Assembly: GCA_021604505.1 (NCBI GenBank)
Contig: BQJC01000002.1
Coordinates: 558,001-622,000 of the forward strand
Length of the DNA: 64,000 nucleotides
Direction of reading: 5' to 3'
Source of the DNA: Nitrospinaceae bacterium
Lineage (GTDB): Bacteria; Nitrospinota; Nitrospinia; Nitrospinales; VA-1
Part shown: positions 8,233 through 17,448 of the stretch, piece after piece
How positions within the stretch are numbered: the stretch's first letter is position 1
Layout: each line of letters opens with the position of its first letter
The notes under the pieces: model-generated
Database searches by the model: none
Seen by the model: only the letters and a program-made list of their open reading frames with translations
Told to the model about the DNA's origin: nothing
Position numbers and translations under genes: made by a program

Positions 8233-9995
8233 TGAATTTAACCTCGAGAGAACTAATGGTTTTATTACATAAAAAATTTAACCTGCTAAAAAATGAGAAT
8301 GGTTTCACCCTGGTTGAATTGCTGGTGGCCAGTCTCATTTCTGTTATTTTGATCGCTGTCATGGCAGGGATTTTTCAGTCGCAAAATAATACCTTTGTTC
8401 TTCAGAACCAGCTCAACAAAATGCAGGTGAACGGACGGTCCGCGACCGAATTTCTTTCCAGAGCGGTACAGAACGCAGGATATAACGTGTTCCGGGGAAC
8501 CCGGTTTCTCGCGGCTTCCGACCACTATCTCACCGCGGTGTTCGACCAGGACAATGATGGGATCATTCAAAACGATGAAGTGATGACATTTGCCGTCGGC
8601 AACAATTTCAGCACGGCAGATGAAACATTTAACATAGACCCTTTTTTTGATATGGATCAAGACGGTGCCGTCGCCGGAACGGAAACCGCGACCTATCCAA
8701 TCACAATGACGTTGACGGCTCCTCCCTACAATCTTTATAAAGTGATTCCCGACAACTCAGGAACAGGAATCACCCGCAATACCGTAGCCCGCGACCTGGA
8801 TAACCTGATCATTCGTTACTATGACAAAAACGGCGCTCTTTTGCCGGCGGGGATTGATGCCGATAACGATGGAGTTCCGGATTCCGGGGCTTACGTCCTT
8901 CCCCTGGCGGAACTCAACGATATCCGAAAAGTCGATATCGAGATTGTTGCCCGAACCCGGGATGAGGACCCAAGAACCAATTTTGCCGATTCAGGGACCT
9001 ACTTGGCTGCAAGTGTTGCCACCCAGGGAGGGGATTCATACTCCGACCGATATCACAGGGAAACGTTCACCGCACATACAGCTCCCAGAAATCTGGTCAT
9101 GGCGCCCTGGGGAAAAATGGAAATCGTTGCCGCGCCCACCCCGGTCACTTGTCCTGCGGCCACATCCAATATCACGGCAACCCTCGTCGATTCCAATGGG
9201 TCACCGGTGGCATCGGGCGTCAATATAAATTTCGCGGTGAATGGAGGGGGAAGCGCTGCATTATCCTCCACGGTGGATACCACCAATGCATTTGGAGAAG
9301 CCAACACCACCGTCACTTATGATTGGTCGTCCCCCAATGCGAGCATCACCATTTCTGCCAATGCACTGGTCAACGTTGGCGGCCAGGACAATCCCGTTTT
9401 CAATGCCACCTCTGTCAATTTTCAATCAGGGGCAGGGGTTTTAACGGATAACTTTGACGACGGAGACAGCGTGGGATGGACCGAAGTTGGAGTCACCAAT
9501 TGGAATGTGGCCGCAGGGCAATACAGGACGGCCTCCAACGGCAACGGGATTTCGCTCAACGGTTGCGATCCATGGCAGAATTATGAGATGCAATTGGAAA
9601 CACAAAGAAATGGATCGCTGGGAACCGGGGAATACACTGGAATGATTCTTCGCTATCGAAACCCCAACCAGTTTTATATGGCGCGGATTTTTTGTTCCCT
9701 GTGCACCGGCCCTCCGGGGGGGCATACTTACATCCTTCAGCTCGTAAACTTCAATAGCGGAGAAACCGTCCTCGCTTCCAGCGCTCCCATTATCTTCAAC
9801 AACAATACCCCCTACACCCTGAAAGCCAGTGCCGATGCGGATAATCTGAGCATGAAAATCTGGCAAACCGGAGACCCGGAACCGGGAGGGTGGACGATCA
9901 CCACAACGGATACGGATTACACTCAGGGGCAGGTTGGCTTGACCACCACAAAGAATGTGAGCGTGTTCGACGATGTAGCGGTCAATCCGCTTTAA
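8232..9995 (+). CDS. PilW-type minor pilin with Ig-like and lectin-like C-terminal domains
   Basis: The leader LLKNENG is followed by FTLVELLVASLISVILIAVM and NGRSATEFLSRAVQNAGYNV, a PilW N-terminus. Residues 100-230 contain three acidic loops (DQDNDGIIQNDE, DMDQDGAVAGTE, DADNDGVPDSG) that resemble calcium-binding EF-hand or thrombospondin type 3 loops. Residues about 297-390 look like a bacterial Ig-like (Big_1) domain (ITATLVDSNGSPVASGVNI). Residues about 405-585 look like a concanavalin-A-like sandwich (NFDDGDSVGWTEVGVTNW, GMILRYRNPNQFYMARI). At 587 residues it is about twice the usual PilW size. The extra domains suggest adhesion at the pilus tip. The start may instead be the ATG at 8256. 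Confidence 0.8.
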   Translation: MNLTSRELMVLLHKKFNLLKNENGFTLVELLVASLISVILIAVMAGIFQSQNNTFVLQNQLNKMQVNGRSATEFLSRAVQNAGYNVFRGTRFLAASDHYLTAVFDQDNDGIIQNDEVMTFAVGNNFSTADETFNIDPFFDMDQDGAVAGTETATYPITMTLTAPPYNLYKVIPDNSGTGITRNTVARDLDNLIIRYYDKNGALLPAGIDADNDGVPDSGAYVLPLAELNDIRKVDIEIVARTRDEDPRTNFADSGTYLAASVATQGGDSYSDRYHRETFTAHTAPRNLVMAPWGKMEIVAAPTPVTCPAATSNITATLVDSNGSPVASGVNINFAVNGGGSAALSSTVDTTNAFGEANTTVTYDWSSPNASITISANALVNVGGQDNPVFNATSVNFQSGAGVLTDNFDDGDSVGWTEVGVTNWNVAAGQYRTASNGNGISLNGCDPWQNYEMQLETQRNGSLGTGEYTGMILRYRNPNQFYMARIFCSLCTGPPGGHTYILQLVNFNSGETVLASSAPIIFNNNTPYTLKASADADNLSMKIWQTGDPEPGGWTITTTDTDYTQGQVGLTTTKNVSVFDDVAVNPL

Positions 9996-10024
9996 TCCTT
10001 TGCGCCTCAGGCTGGACGGGAACG

Positions 10025-10519
10025 ATGAATGTAGTGGCATCAAACTTCTGGGTAACAATTATGATCAAAAAATTAAAATCTGGATTTATCCTCAAAAATG
10101 AACGTGGGTTCAGTCTCATCGAAGCGCTTTTGGCCATGGCTCTTTTAGGCATCGGAATTTTTGTGGTCGGTGGGACGACCGGCACCATTATGGAAAAAAA
10201 TACCAGTAGCCGGAAGTCCTCCATCGCCATGACCCTTGCCCAGGACAAGATCGAATACATAAAAGGCGTCAGCCAGGCCTGGTTGCTGGATGGGGCGGAT
10301 GGATTGGATTCTCCAGACCTGGTTTCCGGGGTTTGGACCGCGAACACAGGAGGTGAAACGGTAGATTCCGAGGGCAATGCCGTGGCCGTCGGTTATGGCC
10401 GGTCCTGGACGATCACGGATATTGCGACGGAAAATTTTTTGTACGATGTTTCCATAACCATGACATGGCAGGAGGATGGGGCCAGGACTTTGCAACTCAA
10501 CACTCAGATCACCCAATAG
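10025..10519 (+). CDS. PilV-type minor pilin (second copy)
   Basis: LKNERG is followed by FSLIEALLAMALLGIGIFVV and ALAQDKIEYIKGVSQAW, which fits PilV. I use the ATG at 10025 (164 residues); an ATG at 10061 in the same frame would give a more typical short leader, so the start is open. An upstream GTG extension would overlap the previous gene and is unlikely. Its body is only loosely like the first PilV. Confidence 0.8.
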   Translation: MNVVASNFWVTIMIKKLKSGFILKNERGFSLIEALLAMALLGIGIFVVGGTTGTIMEKNTSSRKSSIAMTLAQDKIEYIKGVSQAWLLDGADGLDSPDLVSGVWTANTGGETVDSEGNAVAVGYGRSWTITDIATENFLYDVSITMTWQEDGARTLQLNTQITQ

Positions 10520-10528
10520 AAAGCCGCC

Positions 10529-11314
10529 ATGAATAACAAAAGAATTTTATTCACACATCTAAAAAACGAGCGTGGCCTGGGCACGGTTGAGGTTCTCGTT
10601 GCAAGCGTAATAGCATTAATAATTCTGGCGGCAACGGTCATTTTGTTTACCAGTAATCAAAGTAAATTGCAGGATGAAAATGACATCGCCAATATCCAGG
10701 CCAAGGGAAGGTTCGCCGTAGATAAGATTGAGGAAGAGATACGGATGGCCGGATTTGGATTGCCCCCCTTGCAGGGCTTGACGGCTATCAGTGCAAATTC
10801 GATCAGTTTTCGCTCCAATCTGAATGATGTGCGAACCACCACGCCTCCTTGTACGGCATGCCCAGGGACGATTGCGGGAAGTATCGGCGATACGACGCTC
10901 ACCGTGGTTGACGAAAGCGGATTCTCCAGTGGAGATAAGATCGTGATTTACGATCCCAATCTAAATCAATGGGAATTAAACACGGTCACAGGAACCGCGG
11001 CGGGCACTTTGAGCCTGGGGTCTGGTTTGACGAATGACTATATTTATGGAATCAACACCAACCTGGTTACGGTAAACAAATACAGCGATATCACAGTAGC
11101 CCTTTCGGGCGCAAATATCACCCGGACTGTCGACGGAACGGTGACGAACTTGATCAATGATGTCGATGCGACAAGCGGAATCGTTTTCAACTACTATGGC
11201 TTAACCGTGCCTTCTACCATTCAAAGGTTGGGTTTCACCTTAAATGCGATTGATCCGAATAATTCTGGAGCGGTTGTCGAATTTAAAACCGATGTCTCTT
11301 TGAGAAATTCTTGA
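10529..11314 (+). CDS. PilW-type minor pilin (second copy)
   Basis: LKNERG is followed by LGTVEVLVASVIALIILAAT, then ENDIANIQAKGRFAVDKIEEEIRMAGFG, the characteristic PilW helix. With 261 residues it has normal PilW length and lacks the Ig and lectin-like extensions of the first copy. Cys residues in PPCTACPG may form a disulphide. It has Glu at +5 and Leu at +1 of the mature helix. Confidence 0.82.
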   Translation: MNNKRILFTHLKNERGLGTVEVLVASVIALIILAATVILFTSNQSKLQDENDIANIQAKGRFAVDKIEEEIRMAGFGLPPLQGLTAISANSISFRSNLNDVRTTTPPCTACPGTIAGSIGDTTLTVVDESGFSSGDKIVIYDPNLNQWELNTVTGTAAGTLSLGSGLTNDYIYGINTNLVTVNKYSDITVALSGANITRTVDGTVTNLINDVDATSGIVFNYYGLTVPSTIQRLGFTLNAIDPNNSGAVVEFKTDVSLRNS

Positions 11315-11328
11315 TTGGGGTGAAAATC

Positions 11329-12636
11329 ATGCCTTGTTTAGTGTTTAAAATTAATAAAGGGGTCGCATCAAAATACCTCAAAAATGAATCAGGCTTTGCG
11401 TTTGCAGTGACCCTTCTATTGTTGACGGTTTTGGTTCTCCTCATTGCTGTTGGGAGTCAATGGGCCTCGCAGGATATCAAGCGGGCGAGTAAATATAAAA
11501 AAACAAGAGAGGTTTTTTATATCGCTGAAACGGGAATTCAACAAGCGGTTAATTTTTTTAATTATGATGGAGCTGGAAATAGCCCCGGCGCCGCTGAAAA
11601 CGGATTCGACGATGAACTGGATGGAACCACCTGGCCGTCCGGTTTTGCGAGTACTTCGTTTGGCGGCGGAACTTTTTCAGTGACTATCGATGACAACAAC
11701 GATAACGACAGCAACACGGATGACGACGTTGACCATACGGTAATACTGACTTCCCAGGCCACCAAAGGCGATCAAACCACTTCCATTGAGGCGATCGTCA
11801 ATCGGCCCACGTTTACCCCGGCCTCTGCAATCACCACCAAGGGCAACCTCGGCGGAAGCGGCTCGTTCACGGTTCAGGGGGCCTGTGGCAGCATCCACAC
11901 CAATAGCGGTTTTAATCAATCCGGTGTCAGTGGCACGGTAACGCAGGGAACCACCGCTTCCGGATCCTGCTCCGGGGCCACCTGTACCGCCTCGGGGGCG
12001 GCCGAACACCCGATTCCCATCGTCAATCCTGCCGATTACAAGGTCTACGCAAAGTATGTGCTAAAAAGTGACGGGACCATTCTTGATCAAACCACAGGGA
12101 ATGTTTATACCAATTCGGGCTCCAATTGGACTCACACAACCACAGGGGACGGCAACGCTATTTTCGGGGACATCTCCCGACCCGGTGGTCTGTGGAAAAT
12201 GAATGGCACGGATATTGACCAGGGCATTTTCTACGTGGAAGGGGATATCAATGTATTGGGGACTCCCGATCCGTTTCAGGTGACTATTTTTGCCGATGGC
12301 TATATCGATTTTGGTGGCAATGGGGATGTGGTGAATTACCAGGGAGGCCCCTCTCCGGACATCGACCAGCTTTTTCTAGTGGCGGGAACCGACCTCGAAT
12401 TTTCCGGGACACCCTCCAATCAAATTGAGGGAATGTTATATGCCGGAGAACAGATGAGCATCTCGGGAACCGTCGATATCAATGGATTCATCGTTTCCGC
12501 AAATATTGCAGACGTTGAAAATAAAGTCAGTCCGGAAAGCAGCATTTCAGGAAGCTTGAGCGTTACCTATAACTGTAACGGGGTCACTCCTTTCTTTAGC
12601 GACCATGTCATTGTCCTGTCCTGGCAGGAGCAGTGA
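11329..12636 (+). CDS. PilX-type minor pilin (second copy)
   Basis: LKNESG is followed by FAFAVTLLLLTVLVLLIAVG and KKTREVFYIAETGIQQAVNFF, a PilX-type N-terminus. The ATG at 11329 has GGGGTGAA four bases upstream, while an in-frame TTG at 11311 overlaps the previous stop. The 435-residue product has a beta-rich Gly/Ser/Thr-rich exported body with LFLVAGTDLEFSGTPSNQIE near the end, typical of PilX-like proteins with a beta-helical bactofilin-like tail. It is the last gene of the minor-pilin operon. No PilY1 follows. Confidence 0.78.
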   Translation: MPCLVFKINKGVASKYLKNESGFAFAVTLLLLTVLVLLIAVGSQWASQDIKRASKYKKTREVFYIAETGIQQAVNFFNYDGAGNSPGAAENGFDDELDGTTWPSGFASTSFGGGTFSVTIDDNNDNDSNTDDDVDHTVILTSQATKGDQTTSIEAIVNRPTFTPASAITTKGNLGGSGSFTVQGACGSIHTNSGFNQSGVSGTVTQGTTASGSCSGATCTASGAAEHPIPIVNPADYKVYAKYVLKSDGTILDQTTGNVYTNSGSNWTHTTTGDGNAIFGDISRPGGLWKMNGTDIDQGIFYVEGDINVLGTPDPFQVTIFADGYIDFGGNGDVVNYQGGPSPDIDQLFLVAGTDLEFSGTPSNQIEGMLYAGEQMSISGTVDINGFIVSANIADVENKVSPESSISGSLSVTYNCNGVTPFFSDHVIVLSWQEQ

Positions 12637-12897
12637 ATAGGTTAATACAACGTTTCGTCTTTAAAGTCGCCTCGCTCAATGCCAATCAGTAAAGGGTGAC
12701 AGCGACGCATTGCATTTGCCCCCCCTCTAAATATTTTTTGCCTTCCCTTACTCTTGTAATACTCCGCGCGAAGATTTAAAATATGAACTGCACATGGAGT
12801 CCTCCGGAATTTGGACACCGTAGAAATATTTCAAACAATCGACGGATCACAGTCGATTGACCCTCCAATAAAATTCCCCAACATAAAGGAAACCGGC

Positions 12898-14385
12898 ATG
12901 GCCGCCAAGGTTTATAAAAATTACATTGATGGAGAGTGGAAAGCATCCTCAACCGGAGAAACCTTTGAGAACATCAACCCAGCGAATAAAAAAGAGGTCG
13001 TGGGCCGGTTTCAGCAATCGACGTCCAAAGATGTGAATGAAGCGGTTTCCGCCGCCCGCAAAGCCCTTCCCCATTGGAAACAAGTGCCTGCCCCAAAGCG
13101 AGGAGAAATCCTGTTCCGGGCGTCAGAAATTCTCGTCCAGCGAAAAGAGGCGCTGGCCCAGGACATGACCCGGGAAATGGGCAAGGTCATCAAGGAAACC
13201 AGGGGCGATGTCCAGGAAGCCATCGACATGGGTTACTACGCCGCCGGAGAGGGGCGAAGACTTTTCGGAGAAACGGTTCCTTCAGAATTGAACGATAAAT
13301 TTTGTATGTCGGTGCGCATGCCGGTTGGGGTGATCGCCGCCATCACTCCCTGGAATTTTCCGCTCGCCATTCCTTCCTGGAAACTATTTCCCGCACTCGT
13401 TGCCGGCAATACCGTGGTCATCAAACCGGCCAGCGACACCCCCCTTTCGGTTTATCATTTTGTGAAAATTTTAGAAGAGGCGGGACTCCCTCCCGGAGTG
13501 GTTAATTATGTCACCGGATCGGGAGCGGTGGCAGGCGCTTCTCTCCTCGATCATCCCAAAGTGGACCTGGTGTCGTTCACCGGTTCCACCGATACCGGCA
13601 GTCAGGTGGCCCAGCACTGCGCCAAACAGATGAAACAGTATTCTCTCGAAATGGGCGGCAAGAACGCGATCCTGGTCATGGACGACGCCAACTTGAACCT
13701 GGCTGTGGAAGGGGTCATCTGGGGAGCGTTTGGTACCACCGGGCAGCGGTGCACGGCTTGCAGCCGGGTGATCGTTCATAAAAAGGTACTTAAAAAATTC
13801 ACCAACCTGCTTGTCAAACGAACAAAAGAGCTCAAGCTGGGTGACGGATTGAACGAAAAAACCGAAGTCGGTCCCGTGGTCAATGAGAGTCAGCGGAAGA
13901 AAATTCACAGCTATTCAAAAATCGGTGTTGATGAAGGAGCCAGGCTGGTCATCGGCGGCGACGTCCATCGAAACGGAAATTGCAAAAATGGATTTTTTTA
14001 CAAGCCGACTATTTTTGCCGATGTGTCCCCAAAAATGCGCATCGCCCAGGAGGAAATTTTTGGCCCCGTGTTGAGCGTCATTTCCTGTCGGAGCCTCGAT
14101 CATGGAGTCCAGATCATCAACGATTCGGCGTTCGGGTTGTCCTCCGCCATTTATACGCAGGACGTGAACCGGGCTTTTAAAGCCATTGAAACTCTGGACA
14201 CCGGAATCACCTATATCAATTCCTCGACGATCGGCGCGGAAATCCAGCTTCCCTTCGGCGGCACCAAGGGGACGGGCAACGGTCATCGCGAAGCCGGCAC
14301 TGCCGCTCTGGAAATCTTTACGGAATGGAAGTCGGTCTACGTGGATTACAGCGGCAGATTGCAAAAAGCCCAAATTGACGATTAA
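12898..14385 (+). CDS. NAD(P)+-dependent aldehyde dehydrogenase
   Basis: This 495-residue ALDH-superfamily enzyme oxidises an aldehyde to the acid. Visible motifs are [20 protein letters not shown] (cofactor-binding fold), [19 protein letters not shown], the general base in [12 protein letters not shown], the catalytic Cys in GQRCTACSR, and [10 protein letters not shown]. It resembles the alpha-ketoglutarate/aminoadipate/succinate semialdehyde dehydrogenase group, but the substrate cannot be read from sequence. The ATG at 12898 has AAGGA seven bases upstream; the frame could be extended to a TTG at 12811 but that has no site. It stands alone, separated by about 260 bases from the pilin operon. 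Confidence 0.93.
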   Translation: MAAKVYKNYIDGEWKASSTGETFENINPANKKEVVGRFQQSTSKDVNEAVSAARKALPHWKQVPAPKRGEILFRASEILVQRKEALAQDMTREMGKVIKETRGDVQEAIDMGYYAAGEGRRLFGETVPSELNDKFCMSVRMPVGVIAAITPWNFPLAIPSWKLFPALVAGNTVVIKPASDTPLSVYHFVKILEEAGLPPGVVNYVTGSGAVAGASLLDHPKVDLVSFTGSTDTGSQVAQHCAKQMKQYSLEMGGKNAILVMDDANLNLAVEGVIWGAFGTTGQRCTACSRVIVHKKVLKKFTNLLVKRTKELKLGDGLNEKTEVGPVVNESQRKKIHSYSKIGVDEGARLVIGGDVHRNGNCKNGFFYKPTIFADVSPKMRIAQEEIFGPVLSVISCRSLDHGVQIINDSAFGLSSAIYTQDVNRAFKAIETLDTGITYINSSTIGAEIQLPFGGTKGTGNGHREAGTAALEIFTEWKSVYVDYSGRLQKAQIDD

Positions 14386-14508
14386 TCCCCTTCCTTCGAT
14401 TCCATGGTTTAAGGAAGATCCTGGCCAATGTGAAAACGTTTTTAATGATGAGATTAAAATTTCTCCTAAACCTTCGAATGTGAGACTGAACTGGAAAGGC
14501 GGACCTTT

Positions 14509-15282
14509 GTGAAAGTTTGTGTGTTGTCCAGCGGTAGCAGTGGTAATTCGGTTTATATTGAAACCGAACATCAAAAGATTTTGCTGGACGCCGGGTTGAG
14601 TGAAAAAAAACTCAGCGCCCGGCTCGCAAGTATCGATCGCAAAGCCGGAGATCTGGATGCGGTGTTTGTGACTCATGAGCACTCCGATCATGTGAAAGGG
14701 GTCGGGCCTTTGGTTAGGAAACACAATGTGCCTTTGTATGCGACCGAAGGGACCTATAGGAAAATCCAGAACAGGGTAGGCCGTATTCCCGTTTGGAATC
14801 CCATTCGTTCAGAAGAGCCTGTGGCCATCGGTGAAATGGTGGTGGAACCGTATGCCACGCCTCACGATGCGGAAGAGTCCGTTGCGTTTATCATTCGGCA
14901 TGGAGACACCAAAATCGGTCACGCCACGGACCTGGGAAAAGTGACGCCGTTTGTTCACAAAAAATTACAGAAATCGACAGCTCTTCTGGTGGAAGCCAAC
15001 CACGATGTTGATATGTTAAACGCCGGTCCCTATTCCTGGCCTTTGAAGCAAAGGATCAAAAGCGATGTCGGCCACCTTTCCAACGAGGCCTGCGGAGAAT
15101 TGTTGGCTCAGGCCAATCACGATGGGCTTCGATGGGTGGTGTTGATGCACCTGAGCGAAACCAACAACCTTCCAGAAATCGCTGCACTCACGGCGAAACA
15201 GGCTTTGGGGGAGATGTCCCCCCATTTGCAAATGGTATTGGCCAGGCAAAACCAAACCACCGAACTGATCAGCATCGACTGA
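14509..15282 (+). CDS. Metallo-beta-lactamase-fold hydrolase, WalJ/YycJ type
   Basis: MKVCVLSSGSSGNSVYIET, LLDAGLS, the metal-binding THEHSDH, HATDLGKV, ANHDVDML and VLMHLSETNN are the complete signature of the YycJ/WalJ family (257 residues, usual length). These proteins are two-metal hydrolases with nuclease-like features, linked in Firmicutes to DNA repair and cell-wall signalling; the role here is not shown by sequence. The start is a GTG at 14509 preceded by a GGCGG-type site. It may share a transcript with the next gene. Confidence 0.85.
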   Translation: MKVCVLSSGSSGNSVYIETEHQKILLDAGLSEKKLSARLASIDRKAGDLDAVFVTHEHSDHVKGVGPLVRKHNVPLYATEGTYRKIQNRVGRIPVWNPIRSEEPVAIGEMVVEPYATPHDAEESVAFIIRHGDTKIGHATDLGKVTPFVHKKLQKSTALLVEANHDVDMLNAGPYSWPLKQRIKSDVGHLSNEACGELLAQANHDGLRWVVLMHLSETNNLPEIAALTAKQALGEMSPHLQMVLARQNQTTELISID

Positions 15283-15311
15283 CCTCCAATCACAATTGAT
15301 GCCCGCTTCGT

Positions 15312-16658
15312 ATGGAATTCATGCAAGATAAAATCCTCGGATGCTGGTTCGGCATGGCGGTAGGCGACGCCATGGGAATGGCGGTCAAAGGTTTGAAGCC
15401 GGAAACCGTCAAACAGTGTTTCGGAACAATGGACGATTTTAAAGACGTCCGTAAGTTCATCGGCAAAGGCGTCAAGCAATACCGCATGAAAGGTTTGTAT
15501 GGTGTGCAGACCCAAATGGCGCTGGCGGTGTGTGACAGCCTGCTTAAAAATAAAAAAGCCGACGTTTCGGGAATTTCCAGTGTGTTTTTAGAGCTCGCGG
15601 CGAATGAAACTGAGGGTTATTTTGGTGTGTTTCGTCACGCGGAGAATTTTTTTCGAAAAGCGGTAGCGTCTCTTCCCGGGCGGGAACCACTTTTGCCGGC
15701 AGAACAAAATCATGCCGGGTGCCATTACCCGTCTCTGGCCATCCCAATTGCTTTATTCAATCAGAAAGTATCGGAGGAGATGGTGCGGCAATGCATGGAC
15801 ACTTGTCTCCTGATGAGCCGCAACCCGATGGAAGTGATCGGCTCGGTTTTGACAGGTCATTGGGTGACCTGTTTTCTTTCCGTGAAAATGGATGGCAGGG
15901 ACGAGGGCCTTTCAGAAAAGGAAGCGCTGCAGATTCTGGACCAGGGGATAGAGATATGCGGTCAGGCCGAGTCGGTCTTAAAAGAGCGCTATCCTGAAAC
16001 AGGGAAAGAATTTGGCGATGAAATATTTCAAGCTTTGCGGTTGACCTTGCAGGGGCTGAGGGAAAAACTTCATTTAGAAGAAGGACCTCTGTTCGACTGG
16101 ATTTGTAAAAATGCTTCGGGTGTCTTTAAAAACCCGATAACGCATCCCGCCCAGGGGTATGTGTTGACCCTCATTCCTTTAGCCTTGCTGACGGTATTAA
16201 AGAGTGAAAATGATTTTATTTCCATTTTGGTGCGTGCCCTCAATATGGGAAAAGAAGCGCCTCTGCTGGGAACACTGGTTGGAGCCTGGGCGGGCGCATT
16301 ATTTGGATTTGAAAAAATCCCCCAGCATCTAAAGTCCGGTCTGGTCAACTCCAGAGAGATCAAAGCGAGAGGCGAGGCGCTGTTTATGCGTCGCCCCTCC
16401 AAAAGTCTCAAGAATCTGCTTGAAATGGAATTGGCGTTGACCAATAAGGAACGCGACGAAAGAAAAAGGCATTTGCCAAAACGGACCCATAAGCCTTTGC
16501 GCAAGGTTTCCCCGGCGGCTGATTTTCAAGACGATGACCTGGATGAACCTGAAATGCCCAGGAAAGAAGATGCGGCCAAATGGAGAAAATTTCAAAAAGA
16601 TAAAACCCGAATGAAACGGGACCGCAGACGAAATCTGGAACCGGGCCAGGATTCTTGA
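15312..16658 (+). CDS. ADP-ribosylglycohydrolase-family protein, probably inactive
   Basis: KILGCWFGMAVGDAMGMAVK is the first ADP-ribosylglycohydrolase (DraG/ARH) motif, and the helical body with LGTLVGAWAGALFG corresponds to the final metal-binding segment. In active enzymes the first metal motif contains SDDT and the last one GxDxDT; here the equivalents read GVQTQMAL and MGKEAPLLGT, with no Asp in either. The protein therefore probably lacks the binuclear Mg site and may only bind a nucleotide or protein. Residues about 365-448 form a very basic, charged tail. The start could also be the ATG at 15321. It follows the WalJ-like gene by 29 bases. Confidence 0.75.
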   Translation: MEFMQDKILGCWFGMAVGDAMGMAVKGLKPETVKQCFGTMDDFKDVRKFIGKGVKQYRMKGLYGVQTQMALAVCDSLLKNKKADVSGISSVFLELAANETEGYFGVFRHAENFFRKAVASLPGREPLLPAEQNHAGCHYPSLAIPIALFNQKVSEEMVRQCMDTCLLMSRNPMEVIGSVLTGHWVTCFLSVKMDGRDEGLSEKEALQILDQGIEICGQAESVLKERYPETGKEFGDEIFQALRLTLQGLREKLHLEEGPLFDWICKNASGVFKNPITHPAQGYVLTLIPLALLTVLKSENDFISILVRALNMGKEAPLLGTLVGAWAGALFGFEKIPQHLKSGLVNSREIKARGEALFMRRPSKSLKNLLEMELALTNKERDERKRHLPKRTHKPLRKVSPAADFQDDDLDEPEMPRKEDAAKWRKFQKDKTRMKRDRRRNLEPGQDS

Positions 16659-16872
16659 AGAATATAAACCCTGGGCGGCAAATTCACCGTCAAGAGGTCA
16701 AGAATAACAAGGGGTTTTGCAACGGTTTTGGCAATTAAGCCTTAGCCCAAACGTCTGAAGGGGTTATAATGGATTAAGTGGATTTTAAAATTAGTTAAAA
16801 AAATTCAATGGGTTAGATGGGGTCGAGTGAAGTCGGCAGGCCCTTCGAGTCATTTTTTTAAAGGAGACACTC

Positions 16873-17364
16873 GTGAAAGCGGTCAAAGCGTTTGTTACGG
16901 TTTTGTTGGTTTTTTTTCTGGTTGGCCAAGCGTCGGCGGGCGAAAATAAGAACCTTGTCATCGGCAAAAATTTAAAGGTAGGGATGTCTGTGGAGCAAGT
17001 CATTGCCTTACTGGGTATTCCAAACAAGTTTCTGGTGAATCGCGGCACGGAACCTTTGACGGACACGGTGGTCATCGAGTATCCCCAACACGGGGTGGTG
17101 ATTTATATCATGAGTAAAAAGAACAGCGTCGATGCCGTTGAAGTGCTCCCCTCTTTCAAGGGATCGTTTGCGGAAGGAATCCAGATTGGCGCGAAGTTTA
17201 ACGATTTGATCGCAAAATACGGAGTGCCCAAATCCATGAACGCTCAAATCGCCCGCTATCCTGAGCGAGGCATGTTTTTTCAGTTGGAAAAGGAGGCGCT
17301 CGTTTCCGCCAAGATTTTTACCAAAAACAGCCAGATCCTGGACCGTCAGCTCATCGACCGGTAG
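16873..17364 (+). CDS. Exported protein with two SmpA/BamE-like repeats
   Basis: AAGGAG lies six bases before the GTG at 16873. Residues 1-22 are a signal peptide (VTVLLVFFLVGQASA). Residues 32-65 (KVGMSVEQVIALLGIPNKFL) and 105-140 (QIGAKFNDLIAKYGVPKSM) are two copies of the 'G.s...v...lG.P' unit found in SmpA/OmlA/BamE-like periplasmic proteins. It is predicted to be periplasmic (163 residues). It lacks a lipobox, so it is not a classical BamE. Function unknown. Confidence 0.65.
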   Translation: MKAVKAFVTVLLVFFLVGQASAGENKNLVIGKNLKVGMSVEQVIALLGIPNKFLVNRGTEPLTDTVVIEYPQHGVVIYIMSKKNSVDAVEVLPSFKGSFAEGIQIGAKFNDLIAKYGVPKSMNAQIARYPERGMFFQLEKEALVSAKIFTKNSQILDRQLIDR

Positions 17365-17448
17365 TGGTTTGTACGCAAGAAAAGTGGCGCAATAGACGGA
17401 AAGTAGTGGAGGAACCCACGGACAAGGAAGCCTTTTCCCCCAAAGCTT

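Noticed and set aside
12811-12897. A TTG start giving a longer aldehyde dehydrogenase
   Set aside because: No ribosome-binding site, and the extra residues are outside the family; AAGGA precedes the ATG at 12898.
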